Counted from the stretch's first letter, positions 7,247-16,622 are shown. The stretch is 44,963 nt of DNA from SIG701 sp045544955 (GCA_045544955.1 JAZPZY010000082.1:1-44963); one strand, 5' to 3'. Numbers and translations: made by a program. Notes: generated by a model from the letters alone, not told the origin.

Positions 7247-8431
7247 ATGAAAGAATTTGAACTGAAATACGGCTGTAACCCCAACCAGAAGCCGTCCAAG
7301 ATCTACATGGCAGACGGCAGTGAGCTGCCCATCGAGATCCTGTCCGGCAGACCGGGATACATCAACTTTCTGGATGCGTTCAACTCCTGGCAGCTGGTAA
7401 AAGAGCTGAAGGCCGCTACCGGTATGGTTGCCGCCACCTCCTTCAAGCACGTAAGTCCCACCTCTGCGGCCGTAGGTCTTCCCCTCTCCGACACCTTGAA
7501 GAAGGCCTGCTTCGTAGACGATATCGAAGGCCTGGACGAGTCTCCTCTCGCCTGTGCCTTTGCCCGTGCCCGGGGTACGGACCGCATGTGCTCCTTCGGT
7601 GACTGGATCGCTCTGTCCGACGTGTGCGACAAGACCACGGCTCTCCTCATCAAAAGAGAGGTATCCGACGGCGTGATCGCCCCCGGCTACACCGACGAGG
7701 CTTTGGAGATCCTCAAGACCAAACGCAAAGGCGCTTACAACATCGTAAAGATCGACGAAAACTACGTTCCCGCCGAAAAGGAAACGAAGCAGGTTTTCGG
7801 CATCACCTTTGAGCAGGGACGGAACAATTTTGAGATCAACAACGCACTGCTGGAAAACATCGTAACGGCAAACAAGGATCTGCCCGAGTCCGCCCGCCGC
7901 GATCTGATCGTGGCTCTCATCACGCTGAAGTACACCCAGTCCAACTCCGTGGCCTACGCCGTGGACGGACAGGCCATCGGCGTAGGTGCCGGACAGCAGT
8001 CCCGTATCCACTGCACCCGTCTCGCCGGCACGAAGGCGGACACTTGGTTCCTCCGTCAGCATCCGAAGGTACTGGCGCTGCCCTTCCTTCCCACCCTGGG
8101 ACGCCCCGACCGTGACAACGTAATCGACGGCTACATCAACAAGAACGAAGAGGACGTTACCGCCGACGGTATCTGGCAGAAGCATTTCACCGAGCAGCCT
8201 GCACCGCTGACCGCAGAGGAAGCCCGGGAATATTTAGACGGCATTACCGGCGTAGCGGTGGGCTCCGATGCCTTCTTCCCCTTCTCCGATAATATTGAGC
8301 GTGCCAAAAGAAGCGGCGTTTCCTACATCGCCCAGCCCGGCGGCAGTATCCGTGATGATCTGGTGATCGAATGCTGTGACAAGTACGGCATGGTCATGTC
8401 CTTCACCGGCATGCGTCTGTTCCACCACTGA
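7247..8431 (+). CDS. purH: AICAR transformylase, stand-alone (PurH C-terminal domain)
   Basis: Formylates AICAR with 10-formyl-THF to give FAICAR. The 394-residue protein has the transformylase Lys-His pair in TSFKHVSPTSAAVG near residue 67 and family motifs LRQHPKVLALPF and SDAFFPFSDNIERA. Bifunctional PurH is about 510-530 residues and starts with an MGS-like IMP cyclohydrolase domain. That domain is missing here and is not encoded elsewhere in the window. ATG 7247 follows TTCGGAGG. A separate cyclohydrolase must exist elsewhere if the pathway is complete. Confidence 0.93.
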   Translation: MKEFELKYGCNPNQKPSKIYMADGSELPIEILSGRPGYINFLDAFNSWQLVKELKAATGMVAATSFKHVSPTSAAVGLPLSDTLKKACFVDDIEGLDESPLACAFARARGTDRMCSFGDWIALSDVCDKTTALLIKREVSDGVIAPGYTDEALEILKTKRKGAYNIVKIDENYVPAEKETKQVFGITFEQGRNNFEINNALLENIVTANKDLPESARRDLIVALITLKYTQSNSVAYAVDGQAIGVGAGQQSRIHCTRLAGTKADTWFLRQHPKVLALPFLPTLGRPDRDNVIDGYINKNEEDVTADGIWQKHFTEQPAPLTAEEAREYLDGITGVAVGSDAFFPFSDNIERAKRSGVSYIAQPGGSIRDDLVIECCDKYGMVMSFTGMRLFHH

Positions 8432-8445
8432 TACAAGGGGGAACA

Positions 8446-8502
8446 GGATGCGGGAGACTTTTGAAAAAGTCCCCCGCGCTCCCCAAAACTTTTGGAGCAA
8501 AT
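8446..8502. repeat. Palindromic unit, purH-glyA gap
   Basis: GCGGGAGACTT (8450-8460) pairs with AAGTCCCCCGC (8467-8477) with one mismatch. A second hairpin follows, GCTCC...GGAGC (8478-8498) around CCAAAACTTTT. Same plan as the unit at 9789. Confidence 0.7.
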
Positions 8503-8541
8503 AAAGAAATTTACACAGAAAAAATTCACAGGAGAAATACC

Positions 8542-9777
8542 ATGTTTTTCGATAAGCTTTCTTCCCTTGATCCCGAGGTTTTTGCCGCCTGCGATGAGGA
8601 GCTTTCCCGGCAGAAGCACAATATTGAACTGATCGCCTCCGAGAACATCGTTTCCGAAGCCGTTCTTCTGGCGGCCGGCAGCGTTCTTACCAACAAATAC
8701 GCCGAGGGCTATCCGGGCAAGCGGTACTACGGCGGCTGTTACGCTGTGGACGTAGTGGAGGACATCGCACGGGAGCGTGCGAAAAAGCTGTTCGGCGCGG
8801 AACACGCCAACGTACAGCCGCACTCCGGTGCCTCTGCCAATCTGGCTGTATTCTTCGCGTTCCTGCAGCCGGGTGACACGGTCATGGGCATGAATCTGGC
8901 CCACGGCGGCCATCTCTCCCATGGCTCTCCGGTGAACATCTCCGGTAAGTATTTCAATATCGTTCCCTACGGTGTGGACGACGACACCCAGCAGATCGAC
9001 TACGACAAGATGCGTGAAATTGCCCTCGACTGCAAGCCGAAGATGATCGTAGTGGGTGCATCCGCCTACTCCCGCACCATTGATTTTGCCCGCTGCCGTG
9101 AGATCGCCGACGAAGTGGGCGCTATTCTCATGGTAGATATGGCACACATCGCCGGTCTGGTTGCCGCAGGCGTGCACCCCTCTCCCGTTCCGTATGCGGA
9201 CGTGGTAACCACCACCACCCACAAGACGCTCCGCGGTCCCCGGGGCGGCATGATCCTCTGCAAAGAGCAGTACGCAAAGCAGATCGACAAGGCCGTCTTC
9301 CCCGGCGTGCAGGGCGGTCCGCTGATGCACATCATTGCGGCCAAGGCCGTAGCTCTGGGCGAGGCTCTGAAGCCGGAGTTTGTGGAATATCAGAAAAACG
9401 TAGTGAAGAATGCGGCCGTACTGGCAGACGCACTGAAGGCCGAAGGCTTCAACATCGTCTCCGGCGGCACGGACAACCATCTGATGCTGGTAGATCTCCG
9501 TCCCATGAACATCACGGGCAAGGAGCTGGAGCACAGACTGGACGAGGTACACATCACTGCCAACAAGAACGCTATTCCCAACGATCCCGAGAGCCCGTTC
9601 GTAACCAGCGGCGTCCGTCTGGGTACGCCGGCAGTTACCTCCCGCGGCTTCGGTGAGGCAGAGATGAAAAAGATCGCTAAGTGGATCAAGGCCGTCTGCG
9701 TGGATTTCGAAAACCAGAAGGACAAGATCTCCGAAGAAGTACAGGCTCTCTGCGAAAAATTCCCGATTTATAAGTAA
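8542..9777 (+). CDS. glyA: Serine hydroxymethyltransferase GlyA
   Basis: PLP enzyme converting serine and THF to glycine and 5,10-methylene-THF. It supplies glycine for PurD and one-carbon units for PurN and PurH. The 411-residue protein has the PLP lysine Lys228 in TTTHKTLRGPRGG, ENIVSEAV near residue 36 and YAEGYPGKRYYGG near 55. ATG 8542 with AGGAGA upstream is preferred over an in-frame reading open from 8461, which would run through the hairpin repeat. A typical target gene of ZTP riboswitches. Confidence 0.97.
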   Translation: MFFDKLSSLDPEVFAACDEELSRQKHNIELIASENIVSEAVLLAAGSVLTNKYAEGYPGKRYYGGCYAVDVVEDIARERAKKLFGAEHANVQPHSGASANLAVFFAFLQPGDTVMGMNLAHGGHLSHGSPVNISGKYFNIVPYGVDDDTQQIDYDKMREIALDCKPKMIVVGASAYSRTIDFARCREIADEVGAILMVDMAHIAGLVAAGVHPSPVPYADVVTTTTHKTLRGPRGGMILCKEQYAKQIDKAVFPGVQGGPLMHIIAAKAVALGEALKPEFVEYQKNVVKNAAVLADALKAEGFNIVSGGTDNHLMLVDLRPMNITGKELEHRLDEVHITANKNAIPNDPESPFVTSGVRLGTPAVTSRGFGEAEMKKIAKWIKAVCVDFENQKDKISEEVQALCEKFPIYK

Positions 9778-9786
9778 GAGGACGCG

Positions 9787-9836
9787 ACGTGGGGACTTTT
9801 TGAAAAAAGTCCCCACACCCCCAAAAACTTTATACT
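9787..9836. repeat. Palindromic unit, glyA-purD gap, copy 1
   Basis: GTGGGGACTTTT (9789-9800) pairs perfectly with AAAAGTCCCCAC (9805-9816), followed by ACCCCCAAAAACTTTA. This is the clearest member of the family. It lies just after glyA, so it may act as a partial terminator or RNase barrier between glyA and purD. Confidence 0.75.
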
Positions 9837-9863
9837 GAAAAAGTATTTTATAAATCCCCCTAT

Positions 9864-9930
9864 ATAAAAGTTTTCGCCCGCCTTTTTCAAAAGGCGGCGG
9901 GGTCGAGGGGCGGAGCCCCCGCGTATCCCC
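9864..9930. repeat. Palindromic unit, glyA-purD gap, copy 2 (inverted)
   Basis: AAAAGTTTTCGCCC is followed by hairpin CGCCTTTT (9879-9886) with AAAAGGCG (9889-9896), then a second hairpin GGGGC-GGA-GCCCC (9907-9919). It is in the opposite orientation to the unit at 9789, giving a head-to-head pair in the 166-bp gap. Confidence 0.7.
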
Positions 9931-9943
9931 CATGGAGGTATAT

Positions 9944-11224
9944 ATGAAAACGGATATTCTTGTAGTTGGCGGCGGCGGCCGCGAACACGCTATCATAAAG
10001 AAATTGAAACAGAGTCCGGACGCCGGCGTGATCTACGCGCTGCCGGGCAACGGCGGCATCGCCGAGGATGCGGTGTGCGTCCCGGAGATCGGTGCCAAAG
10101 AGATCGACAAGATCGTTTCGTTCGCAAAGGAGCACAACATCGGCTTTGCCGTGGTGGCGCCGGACGATCCGCTGGTGCTGGGCTGTGCGGACGCACTTCG
10201 TGCACTGGGGATCCCCACCTTCGGTCCCGGCAAGAAAGCCGCCGAGATCGAGGGAAGCAAGGTCTTCTCTAAGCGGCTGATGGAAAAATACAACATTCCC
10301 ACCGCCAAGTGTGCCATCTTCTCCTCGGCGGCAGATGCTATGGAATACGTCAAGGAATGTCCCTTACCGACCGTGGTCAAGGCAGACGGACTGGCACTGG
10401 GCAAGGGTGTTCTGATCGCCATGACCAGAAAGGAAGCCGTGGACGCGGTACGCACCATTATGGAGGACCGCATCTTCGGTGAAAGCGGCTCCCGGGTGGT
10501 GATTGAAGAATTTCTCACCGGGCCTGAGGTATCCGTCCTTTCCTTCACCGACGGCAAGACGGTGGTTCCCATGGTCTCCTCCATGGATCACAAACGCATA
10601 GGCGACGGGGACACCGGTCTCAACACCGGCGGCATGGGCACCATTGCCCCCAACCCCTACTACACGGACGAGATCGCCGAAATCTGCATGAACACGATCT
10701 TCAAGCCCACCATCGTGGCCATGGCGGCGGAGGGACGTCCCTTCTCCGGATGCCTGTACTTCGGGCTGATGCTGACGCCGGACGGTCCCAAGGTGATCGA
10801 ATACAACTGCCGTTTCGGCGATCCCGAAACGCAGGTGGTTCTGCCGCTGCTGGAAAGCGATCTGCTCACCATCATGCGTGCCTGCGATAACGGCACCCTC
10901 ACCGAGGATATGGTACGCTTCAAAAACGGGGCGGCGGCGTGCATCGTCCTTGCCTCAAACGGCTACCCGGAGTCGTATAAGACCGGGTTTGCCATTACGA
11001 AAGACGCAGACTTTGACGCGGACATGTATGTGGCCGGTGCAAAGCGGGATGCAGACGGAAATCTGCTCACCGCCGGCGGACGGGTGCTGGGCGTGGTCTC
11101 CACGGCGGATACTCTGAAGGATGCACTGGCACTGGCATACAAGAACACGGCAAAGGTACATTTCGACGGTGCGTACTGCCGCACGGACATCGGTGCACGG
11201 GCCATGCAGGCTCTCAAAAAGTGA
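9944..11224 (+). CDS. purD: Phosphoribosylamine-glycine ligase PurD
   Basis: ATP-grasp enzyme joining glycine to phosphoribosylamine. 426 residues, normal length. It starts MKTDILVVGGGGREHAI, the canonical PurD N-terminus, and has the ATP-grasp stretch VKADGLALGKGV near residue 148 and EYNCRFGDPETQ near 287. An ATG at 9932 is in frame, but GGAGGT (9934-9939) sits inside that extension and serves the ATG at 9944 with a short four-base gap. It ends 18 bp before purL, consistent with co-transcription. Confidence 0.96.
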   Translation: MKTDILVVGGGGREHAIIKKLKQSPDAGVIYALPGNGGIAEDAVCVPEIGAKEIDKIVSFAKEHNIGFAVVAPDDPLVLGCADALRALGIPTFGPGKKAAEIEGSKVFSKRLMEKYNIPTAKCAIFSSAADAMEYVKECPLPTVVKADGLALGKGVLIAMTRKEAVDAVRTIMEDRIFGESGSRVVIEEFLTGPEVSVLSFTDGKTVVPMVSSMDHKRIGDGDTGLNTGGMGTIAPNPYYTDEIAEICMNTIFKPTIVAMAAEGRPFSGCLYFGLMLTPDGPKVIEYNCRFGDPETQVVLPLLESDLLTIMRACDNGTLTEDMVRFKNGAAACIVLASNGYPESYKTGFAITKDADFDADMYVAGAKRDADGNLLTAGGRVLGVVSTADTLKDALALAYKNTAKVHFDGAYCRTDIGARAMQALKK

Positions 11225-11242
11225 CAGAAAAAAGGAGACACT

Positions 11243-14200
11243 ATGGTATACAGAATATTCGTTGAAAAGAAACCGGAGCTGGCACACGAGGCACGTGCCC
11301 TGAAAGAGGATATCCGTTCTCTTCTGATGATCGAATCGGTCACGGACGTGCGGGTGCTGAACCGCTACGACGTGGAGGGCATCTCCGAGGAGCTGTTTTC
11401 GAAGAGCCGCTCCACCGTATTCTCCGAGCCCCAGCTGGATACCGTAACGGAAACGCTGGAAACGAAGGCAGGCGATACCGTTTTTGCGGTGGAATTTCTG
11501 CCCGGTCAGTTCAATCAGCGGGCTGATTCCGCATCCCAGTGCGTACAGCTGCTTTCCCAGGGCGACCGTCCGCTCGTTGCCACGGCAAAGGTGTACGTTC
11601 TTTCCGGCACCATTTCCGATGCCGAGCTTGCACAGATCAAAAAACACGTGATCAACCCGGTGGAGGCGAGAGAAGCATCCCTCGCTGAAAAAGAGACGCT
11701 GGCGGAGGAATATCCCGTACCCGCAGACGTTGCAGTGCTCACCGGCTTTACCGCCCTTGACCGGGACGGACTTGTTGCTTTTGTAAAGCAGTACGGTCTT
11801 GCCATGGACGTGGACGACGCGGCGTTCTGTCAGGCGTATTTCCAGAAAGAAGGCCGGGATCCCACCATTGCGGAGATCCGCATGATCGACACCTACTGGA
11901 GCGATCACTGCCGCCACACCACCTTCCTCACCACCATTGACAGTGTAAAATTTGAAAATCCCGCCGCCGCTGAGGCGTGGGACAGATATCTTGATGCCCG
12001 CAAGTCCCTCGGCAGAACGAAGCCCATAAACTTTATGGACATTGCCACCATCGGCGCAAAGGTTCTGAAAAAAGAGGGCAAGCTTACAAAGCTGGATGAG
12101 AGCGAGGAGATCAACGCCTGCACGGTGAAGATCACCGTGAACCACGACGGCAAGGACGAGGACTGGCTGCTCCTGTTCAAGAACGAGACGCACAACCATC
12201 CCACCGAAATTGAACCCTTCGGCGGTGCCGCCACCTGTATCGGCGGTGCGATCCGTGATCCGCTTTCCGGCCGCTCCTACGTATATGCGGCCATGCGTGT
12301 CACCGGTGCGGCGGATCCCACCGTACCCGTATCCGAAACGCTGGCAGGCAAACTGCCCCAGCGGAAGATCGTTACCACGGCGGCCGCCGGCTATTCCTCC
12401 TACGGCAACCAGATCGGTCTTGCCACCGGTATGGTGGACGAGATCTATCATCCCGGCTATGCGGCAAAACGCATGGAGATCGGTGCGGTCATTGCGGCGG
12501 CTCCGGCGGAAAACGTACGCCGTGAGTGCCCCGAAGCCGGTGATCTTGTGATCCTGCTTGGCGGACGCACCGGCCGCGACGGATGCGGCGGTGCCACCGG
12601 CTCCTCCAAATCCCACACGGAGGCGTCTCTTACCTCCTGCGGTGCGGAGGTACAGAAAGGCAACGCCCCCGAAGAAAGAAAACTGCAGCGACTGTTCCGC
12701 AATAAAGAAGCCTCCCGCCTCATCAAGCGATGCAACGACTTTGGTGCCGGCGGCGTATCCGTTGCCATCGGCGAGCTTGCCGACGGTCTGACCATTCAGC
12801 TGGATGCCGTACCGAAAAAGTACGAGGGTCTGGACGGCACGGAACTGGCCATCAGCGAATCCCAGGAAAGAATGGCAGTCGTCGTTGCCGCTTCCGACGC
12901 CAAGGCGTTCTGCGAGTTGGCAGCAGAAGAAAATCTGGAGGCCACCATCGTGGCGGAAGTGACCGACAAGGCACGCCTCACCATGTTCTGGCGCGGCGAT
13001 AAGATCGTGGACATCTCCCGTGAGTTCCTCAACTCCAACGGTGCGGAAAAGCACATCACCGTGGAGACGGCGGCTCCCGTTTCCCTCTCCGCTCCGGCCG
13101 TTTCCGATTTTGCCGACGGATACAAGTCCTTGGCACGTGATCTGAACGTATGCTCCAAGCGCGGACTCTCCGAAACCTTTGACTCCACCATCGGCGCGGG
13201 CACGGTGCTGATGCCCTTCGGCGGAAAATATCAGCGGACGCCCATCCAGGCTATGGTACATAAAGTATCCGTGGAGCATGGCGACACGGACACCTGCTCC
13301 TTCATGAGCTGGGGCTACAACCCCAACGTGATGACCGCCGATCCTTACCGGGGTGCGTATCTGGCCGTTGTGGAATCCGTATCCAAGCTGATCGCCGCCG
13401 GTGCCTCCCGCGAGGACGTATATCTCACGTTCCAGGAATATTTTGAGAAGCCCGGCCGGGATCCGAAACGCTGGGGCAAGCCGCTGGCCGCCCTGCTCGG
13501 CTCCCTTGACGCACAGCTGGATCTGGGCATCGCCTCCATCGGCGGTAAGGACTCCATGAGCGGCTCCTTTGAAAAGCTGGACGTACCGCCCACGCTGGTA
13601 TCCTTTGCAGTCACCACCGGTAAAGTTGGCGAGGTCGTCTCCGGCGATTTCAAAGCCGCAAACCACCGCGTGGCCGTCTTTGCCCCGGAATATAATGAGA
13701 ACGGCATCCCCAAGGCAGAATCTCAGCTCAAGCTCTACGACGAGATCACCGCACTCATGCGGGAAGGCAAGATCCTTGCCGCATACACGCCCGCCTACGG
13801 CGGCATCGCCGAGGCGGTGATGAAGATGGCCATGGGCAACGGTTTGGGCTTTGCTTACAGCACTGACTGGACGCTGTCCGAGTTGTTCTCCCACGCATAC
13901 GGTGCGTTCGTTTGCGAAATGGCAGACGGATGCGGCGAGGGCAGAACCCTCGGCACCACCGCGGCAGAGGCTGCATTCACCTACGGTGACAAAGCTGTCA
14001 CCGCGGCAGAGATCGAAACCGCTTACGAGACGAAGCTGGAAAAGATCTACGCCTGCAATATTCCCACCGAAGGCAAGAAGATCCCCGCTTACGAGTACCG
14101 GGCAGAGAGCCGTGTGGCACCTGCCGTAAAGATCGCAAAGCCCCGGGTGCTGATCCCCGTATTCCCCGGCACCAACTGCGAATACGATTCCGCCAAGGCT

Positions 14201-14935
14201 GTGGAAGCCGCCGGTGCGGAGGCAAAACTGTTCGTGATCCGCAATCTGACGCCCGACGACGTGGCACGGAGTGCGGCGGCGTTTGCCGAGGAGATAGAGA
14301 AATCCCAGGTGATCTTCGTGCCCGGCGGATTCTCCGGCGGCGACGAGCCGGACGGCACCGGCAAATTCATCACGGCGTTCTTCCGGGGTGAAGCCGTCCG
14401 CCATGCGGTAGGCGATCTTCTGGACAGACGGGACGGTCTGATGTGCGGTATCTGCAACGGCTTCCAGGCTCTTATCAAGCTGGGTCTGGTTCCCTTCGGC
14501 AAGATCATCGACACGGACGCAGACTGCCCGACGCTCACCTTCAACACTATCTCCCGCCACCAATCCAAACTGGTGCGGACGAGAATCGCTTCCAACAAGT
14601 CTCCCTGGCTGGCACTGACCAACGTGGGCGACGTGTACACGGTGCCGATCTCCCACGGTGAGGGACGCTTCCTTGCCTCTGATAAGGTGATCGCAGATCT
14701 GGCGGCGAACGGCCAGATCGCCACCCAGTACGTGGATCTCGCCGGCAATCCCACGGATGACGTACAGTACAACCCCAACGATTCCATGATGGCCATCGAA
14801 GGCATCACGTCCCCGGACGGACGCGTATTCGGTAAGATGGGACACTCCGAGCGAATCGGCACAGGTCTGTATCAGAACGTACCCGGACAGTTTGACATCC
14901 GCATGTTCGAAGCGGCTGTAAAATATTTTAAGTAA
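11243..14935 (+). CDS. purL: Phosphoribosylformylglycinamidine synthase, single chain PurL
   Basis: Glutamine- and ATP-dependent conversion of FGAR to FGAM. The 1230-residue protein is the large fused form with synthetase and glutaminase parts in one chain, so no purS or purQ is needed. Visible are DTYWSDHCRHTTF near residue 220, KNETHNHPTEIEPFGGA near 315 and a C-terminal class I glutaminase domain starting at FPGTNCEYDSAKAVE. The catalytic triad is Cys1071 (GICNGFQAL), His1201 and Glu1203 (MGHSER). ATG 11243 has AAAGGAGA upstream. Here the glutaminase is intact, unlike in the PurF homologue. Confidence 0.97.
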   Translation: MVYRIFVEKKPELAHEARALKEDIRSLLMIESVTDVRVLNRYDVEGISEELFSKSRSTVFSEPQLDTVTETLETKAGDTVFAVEFLPGQFNQRADSASQCVQLLSQGDRPLVATAKVYVLSGTISDAELAQIKKHVINPVEAREASLAEKETLAEEYPVPADVAVLTGFTALDRDGLVAFVKQYGLAMDVDDAAFCQAYFQKEGRDPTIAEIRMIDTYWSDHCRHTTFLTTIDSVKFENPAAAEAWDRYLDARKSLGRTKPINFMDIATIGAKVLKKEGKLTKLDESEEINACTVKITVNHDGKDEDWLLLFKNETHNHPTEIEPFGGAATCIGGAIRDPLSGRSYVYAAMRVTGAADPTVPVSETLAGKLPQRKIVTTAAAGYSSYGNQIGLATGMVDEIYHPGYAAKRMEIGAVIAAAPAENVRRECPEAGDLVILLGGRTGRDGCGGATGSSKSHTEASLTSCGAEVQKGNAPEERKLQRLFRNKEASRLIKRCNDFGAGGVSVAIGELADGLTIQLDAVPKKYEGLDGTELAISESQERMAVVVAASDAKAFCELAAEENLEATIVAEVTDKARLTMFWRGDKIVDISREFLNSNGAEKHITVETAAPVSLSAPAVSDFADGYKSLARDLNVCSKRGLSETFDSTIGAGTVLMPFGGKYQRTPIQAMVHKVSVEHGDTDTCSFMSWGYNPNVMTADPYRGAYLAVVESVSKLIAAGASREDVYLTFQEYFEKPGRDPKRWGKPLAALLGSLDAQLDLGIASIGGKDSMSGSFEKLDVPPTLVSFAVTTGKVGEVVSGDFKAANHRVAVFAPEYNENGIPKAESQLKLYDEITALMREGKILAAYTPAYGGIAEAVMKMAMGNGLGFAYSTDWTLSELFSHAYGAFVCEMADGCGEGRTLGTTAAEAAFTYGDKAVTAAEIETAYETKLEKIYACNIPTEGKKIPAYEYRAESRVAPAVKIAKPRVLIPVFPGTNCEYDSAKAVEAAGAEAKLFVIRNLTPDDVARSAAAFAEEIEKSQVIFVPGGFSGGDEPDGTGKFITAFFRGEAVRHAVGDLLDRRDGLMCGICNGFQALIKLGLVPFGKIIDTDADCPTLTFNTISRHQSKLVRTRIASNKSPWLALTNVGDVYTVPISHGEGRFLASDKVIADLAANGQIATQYVDLAGNPTDDVQYNPNDSMMAIEGITSPDGRVFGKMGHSERIGTGLYQNVPGQFDIRMFEAAVKYFK

Positions 14936-14945
14936 ACACGGAGGA

Positions 14946-14990
14946 GAAATGGGGGCTTGACTTGTCTCAGCCCCCAAGCTCCCGCCAAAC
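14946..14990. repeat. Palindromic unit, purL-fsa gap
   Basis: GGGGGCT (14951-14957) pairs with AGCCCCC (14969-14975), followed by AAGCTCCCGCCAAAC. The layout is similar to the other gap palindromes, although the loop differs. Present in the 105-bp gap after purL. Confidence 0.5.
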
Positions 14991-15040
14991 CCGAGCAAAG
15001 AGAAACCGGTGATGCGGATGATTATAATGAGGAGAGCAAA

Positions 15041-15721
15041 ATGAAACTACTGATCGACGACGCAAGAATTGATAAGATCAAACACATCTGCGAATTCTTT
15101 TCTGTGGATGGCGTTACCACCAATCCGTCCATACTGGCCAAAGGCGGGCGCTATCCCTATGAGGTACTGAAAGAGATCCGTGCATTCATCGGCGACGAGG
15201 CAGAGCTGCACGTACAGGTCATTTCGCGAAATGCGGAGAATATGGTGGCGGAAGGAAGAAAGATCACGGCGGAGCTCGGTAAAAACACCTATATCAAGAT
15301 CCCCACGATCCCCGAGGGACTCAAGGCGATGAAAATACTCTCAACCGAGGGATACCGCGTGACGGCGACCACCATTTACACGCCTATGCAGGCGTATTTT
15401 GCCGCCAAGGCCGGTGCCGACTATGCGGCACCCTATGTGAATCGCATCGACGATCTCGGCTCCGACGGTATACAGGCAACGAAGAAAATGCACGATATTT
15501 TCAAAAACAACGGTTTCAAAACGCAGATTCTGGCGGCAAGTTTCAAAAACTCTTTGCAGATTCTGGAGTTGTGCGAGCACGGTGTCGGTGCATGTACCGC
15601 CGCCCCTGAGGTAATCGAAGGACTCATCAGAAACGCCGGCGTTTCCTCTGCTCTGGATGTCTTTATCCACGACTTTGAGACGCTTTGCGGACCGAACAAA
15701 ACGATGCTGGACTGCAGGTAA
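15041..15721 (+). CDS. fsa: Small transaldolase / fructose-6-phosphate aldolase family protein
   Basis: Class I Schiff-base aldolase of the short transaldolase group, 226 residues. The motif DGVTTNPSILAK near residue 24 and the lysine in NTYIKIPTIPEGL near residue 87 mark the family. Family members interconvert pentose-phosphate intermediates or make fructose 6-phosphate from dihydroxyacetone; sequence alone does not decide which. ATG 15041 is preceded by GAGGAGAG and gives the canonical N-terminus; an upstream in-frame ATG at 14957 lies inside the palindrome. As last gene after purL it may link pentose phosphates to PRPP supply (inference). Confidence 0.88.
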   Translation: MKLLIDDARIDKIKHICEFFSVDGVTTNPSILAKGGRYPYEVLKEIRAFIGDEAELHVQVISRNAENMVAEGRKITAELGKNTYIKIPTIPEGLKAMKILSTEGYRVTATTIYTPMQAYFAAKAGADYAAPYVNRIDDLGSDGIQATKKMHDIFKNNGFKTQILAASFKNSLQILELCEHGVGACTAAPEVIEGLIRNAGVSSALDVFIHDFETLCGPNKTMLDCR

Positions 15722-15768
15722 AAATCGCCCTCTCCCAGTAAAACCGTGAAGAACGGGAACACAGTCAT

Positions 15769-15791
15769 GACCACCGGCACTGCCGGTGGTT
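15769..15791 (+). terminator. Hairpin downstream of fsa
   Basis: ACCACCGGCA-CT-GCCGGTGGT forms a strong stem just after fsa, followed by TTGCGTT. It has a weak T-run, so it may work together with the stronger hairpin at 15810. Confidence 0.5.
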
Positions 15792-15800
15792 TGCGTTACA

Positions 15801-15856
15801 AAAAAAAATGGGGCTGTTGCATTTCCATGCAACAGCCCCTTCGTTTTCCTTATTTT
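15801..15856. terminator. Bidirectional terminator between fsa and puuD-like gene
   Basis: GGGGCTGTTGCAT (15810-15822) pairs perfectly with ATGCAACAGCCCC (15827-15839) around TTCC. A run of A before the stem provides the U-tract for the minus-strand gene. TTCGTTTTCC...TTTTTT follows on the plus strand. It separates two convergent units. Confidence 0.9.
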
Positions 15857-16581
15857 TTGCAGAGAGACACAAAATGCTCGAACAGGGGCATCATGTTGGT
15901 GGCGTTGAAATTCTCGTCGCCGATCATCCGCTCCGGATGCCACTGGGTGCCGAAAATGGGCAGGGATTCGTGCTCGATGGCCTCGATCACGCCTTCCTCC
16001 GTCGTGACGGAGGGGATCAGTCCCTTGCCGCACTCCTTCACTGCCTGATGGTGGTGGGAGTTGGTAATAAACTGCTCACCGAACAGATCGGCAAAAACGG
16101 TGCCCGGCTTGGCGATCACGGGGTGATTGCAGGTGTGCTTATCGTAGACTTCTTTATGTACGGTGAGATTCTCCACTTCCTCGGGAATATCCTGGATCAG
16201 CGTGCCGCCCATGGCTACGTTGATGACCTGGATGCCCCGGCAGATACCCAGAACGGGAATTCCCTTTTTCACAGCCGCCTCGAACAGGTGGAACTCCATT
16301 CTGTCCATTTCGTCGTTGATGCCGCTGCACTTGCGGTTCTTATCCCGGTAGGTAACGGGATTGATGTCACAGCCGCCGCCGGAAAGGATAATGCCGTCGG
16401 CAATATCCGTCAGCTGATCGTACACGTCCTCGTCGCCCATAGCGGTGAGGATCGGCACGCCGCCGGCACGGAGCACGCCCCAACAGTAGTTGGAACGGAT
16501 ACGGTAGATCTGACCGACGCCAAAGCCAACGGTATCGGGATCGGTCTTGTGGGTAATGAGAATGACAGGTTTCTTTTTCAT
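15850..16581 (-). CDS. Gamma-glutamyl-gamma-aminobutyrate hydrolase family (peptidase C26)
   Basis: Class I glutaminase-like hydrolase of gamma-glutamyl amides. The 243-residue protein shows nucleophile Cys in LGICRGIQVINVAMGG, SHHHQAV, and the His/Glu pair in GTQWHPERM. PuuD-type enzymes degrade gamma-glutamyl-GABA in putrescine catabolism, but no other puu gene is here, so the substrate is open. ATG 16581 is chosen because AAGGAG lies eight bases upstream; an in-frame ATG at 16599 lacks this. Last gene of a minus-strand group with the dehydrogenase and hemW. Confidence 0.9.
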   Translation of the reverse strand: MKKKPVILITHKTDPDTVGFGVGQIYRIRSNYCWGVLRAGGVPILTAMGDEDVYDQLTDIADGIILSGGGCDINPVTYRDKNRKCSGINDEMDRMEFHLFEAAVKKGIPVLGICRGIQVINVAMGGTLIQDIPEEVENLTVHKEVYDKHTCNHPVIAKPGTVFADLFGEQFITNSHHHQAVKECGKGLIPSVTTEEGVIEAIEHESLPIFGTQWHPERMIGDENFNATNMMPLFEHFVSLCKK

Positions 16582-16622
16582 GGTAGCTGCTCCTTGCATG
16601 ATTTGTAATATACTGATGGCTT

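Noticed and set aside
10955..14998. Open reading frame of 1347 codons on the minus strand opposite purD and purL
   Set aside because: It lies wholly antisense to two well-recognised enzymes, has low-complexity composition and no domain I know; it is a by-product of codon bias that avoids stops on the other strand.
15850..16581. Assignment of the C26 hydrolase as part of a putrescine utilisation operon
   Set aside because: No puuA, puuB, puuC or puuE genes are adjacent; only the family call is supported.
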